Assembly (NCBI GenBank): GCA_945643635.1 | Contig: CALZFC010000243.1 | Span: 1-64,000, forward strand | From: Allodiplogaster sudhausi | Lineage: Eukaryota > Nematoda > Chromadorea > Rhabditida > Diplogasteridae | Reading direction: 5' to 3' | DNA length: 64,000 nt | In this document: in pieces, positions 63,299-64,000 of the stretch | Numbering within the stretch: position 1 is the first letter of the stretch | How the letters are laid out: the number at the start of each line of letters is the position of its first letter | The notes under the pieces: model-generated | Database searches by the model: none | What the model saw: the letters and a program-made list of their open reading frames with translations, nothing else | What the model was told of the DNA's origin: nothing | Translations under genes and position numbers: made by a program

Positions 63299-63460
63299 AT
63301 GCTTCGCTTCTCAAGCCTCTTCTTGATTGGTGCATCTGCGCGTGCTCTTTTGCTGGTTTCTTCCGCCGAATCGATGTAGGAAACTTTCTCGCTCTACTGC
63401 CCTGAAGAATGGCACAAGATCCGCACGGCCATCGTGGAGTTGAGGGACCACAACTCCTGC
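63299..63460 (+). pseudogene. TTL-family first exon, copy 4, with in-frame stop
   Basis: On the plus strand an ATG at 63299 starts MLRFSSLFLIGASARALLLV, a signal peptide like that of copies 1 and 2. Codon 27 is TAG. The same frame then continues as ETFSLYCPEEWHKIRTAIVE and LRDHNSC up to a GTAAAT donor, matching FKLSCKEDSLKNHTATVEL. The stop separates the leader from the mature domain, so the copy looks inactivated. No later exons are recognised before the window end. Confidence 0.55.
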
Positions 63461-63599
63461 GTAAATGTTTCGCTTTTTTTGATAGAATTATTAATCAATA
63501 AATCGAATGATAATTTAATTTTTTGTTTAATGGAGTCTTTCAATGGATAATTAGCACATAGCTTTACAATATACATATATGTATACATATGTATATACC

Positions 63600-64000
63600 T
63601 TATTTTCTCTATTAGTGCACCTCTCACTATTAGAACCCCCCTATCATAGTACCCCTCTTTCTACTAGAACTTCCAATAGTGCCCCCATCATAGTCTAAAG
63701 CCTCAGCAAGAGACTTAACTCGAATGGTTCCTTTGAGTCATGGGGTGCTCTTCCCAATGAACTTATTGCAAATTCATTCAAAATCTTCCATAAAACGGAT
63801 ACTCCAGTAACGATTCCACTGAATTCGAGCTATGATTCTTCTTTTTTTGAGAATAAAATGTTGTTATCAAACTTTTTGTCAATCGCATTGAAAATAGTAC
63901 CCCTCTCTCTAATAGACCCCCCCCCCTCTAATAGTACCACCTTCTCGAAAGGGCATTGAAACATAGTGCCCCCGGGGGCACGAATAGAGACAAAAGATGA
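63600..64000. repeat. Clustered C-rich short repeats with a 16-bp palindrome
   Basis: Variants of (A)TAGTRCCCCY recur around 63610-63690 and 63895-63990, mostly near CTAATAG or CTATTAG. At 63966-63981 there is a perfect palindrome GTGCCCCCGGGGGCAC. This looks like the end region of a further repeat or transposon that runs past the window edge. Confidence 0.45.

Noticed and set aside
63299..63460. In-frame TAG of TTL copy 4 as a recoded codon
   Set aside because: Nothing supports stop-codon read-through; sibling copies are also broken, so a nonsense mutation is the simpler reading.

Overview
The window looks like nematode nuclear DNA: AT-rich, with short introns, TTTCAG-type splice acceptors, small multi-exon genes on both strands, and two families that are essentially nematode-specific. 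These are Sre-class serpentine chemoreceptors and transthyretin-like (TTL) secreted proteins. All gene models were spliced by hand from donor and acceptor sites, reading phase and paralogue comparison. No species is assigned.

Layout. (1) 1-349: edge fragment of a PIF/Harbinger-type transposase. (2) About 0.5-16 kb: a four-unit tandem array of Sre-like receptor genes on the minus strand. Only the unit at 12222-14807 reads through (309 aa). One unit (5327-7559) has a phase break and two (775-1542 and 9906-10524) have lost their 5' exons. The array carries a 1.57-kb foldback element and two back-to-back MITEs whose empty sites can be read in sister units. (3) 16051-22543: a 6.5-kb putative DNA transposon inserted in the upstream region of the last unit. 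It carries an intron-rich minus-strand gene resembling the conserved part of SAMD3-like proteins. (4) 24993-29617, with candidate exons out to 40250: a divergent sigma-class-GST-like gene with an N-terminal extension and a degenerate glutathione site. Its introns are packed with (GA)n/(CT)n tracts. (5) 41.6-58.9 kb: four aldo-keto reductase (AKR) copies, one minus and three plus. Only the second (48136-50523, 327 aa) is intact with a full catalytic tetrad. The first two are head-to-head, with mirror-image upstream regions now split by a MITE and a nested 2.2-kb foldback element with tRNA-like arms. (6) 59.3-63.5 kb: a C-terminal cytochrome P450 fragment lacking the heme-ligand segment, then four TTL-like copies or fragments, all damaged or partial.

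The common theme is gene-family birth and death. Environmental-response families (chemoreceptor, GST, AKR, P450, TTL) sit in local tandem or inverted duplications, with one copy kept readable and siblings decaying. DNA transposons nest in the duplicated flanks. No operon or CRISPR-like structure is visible.
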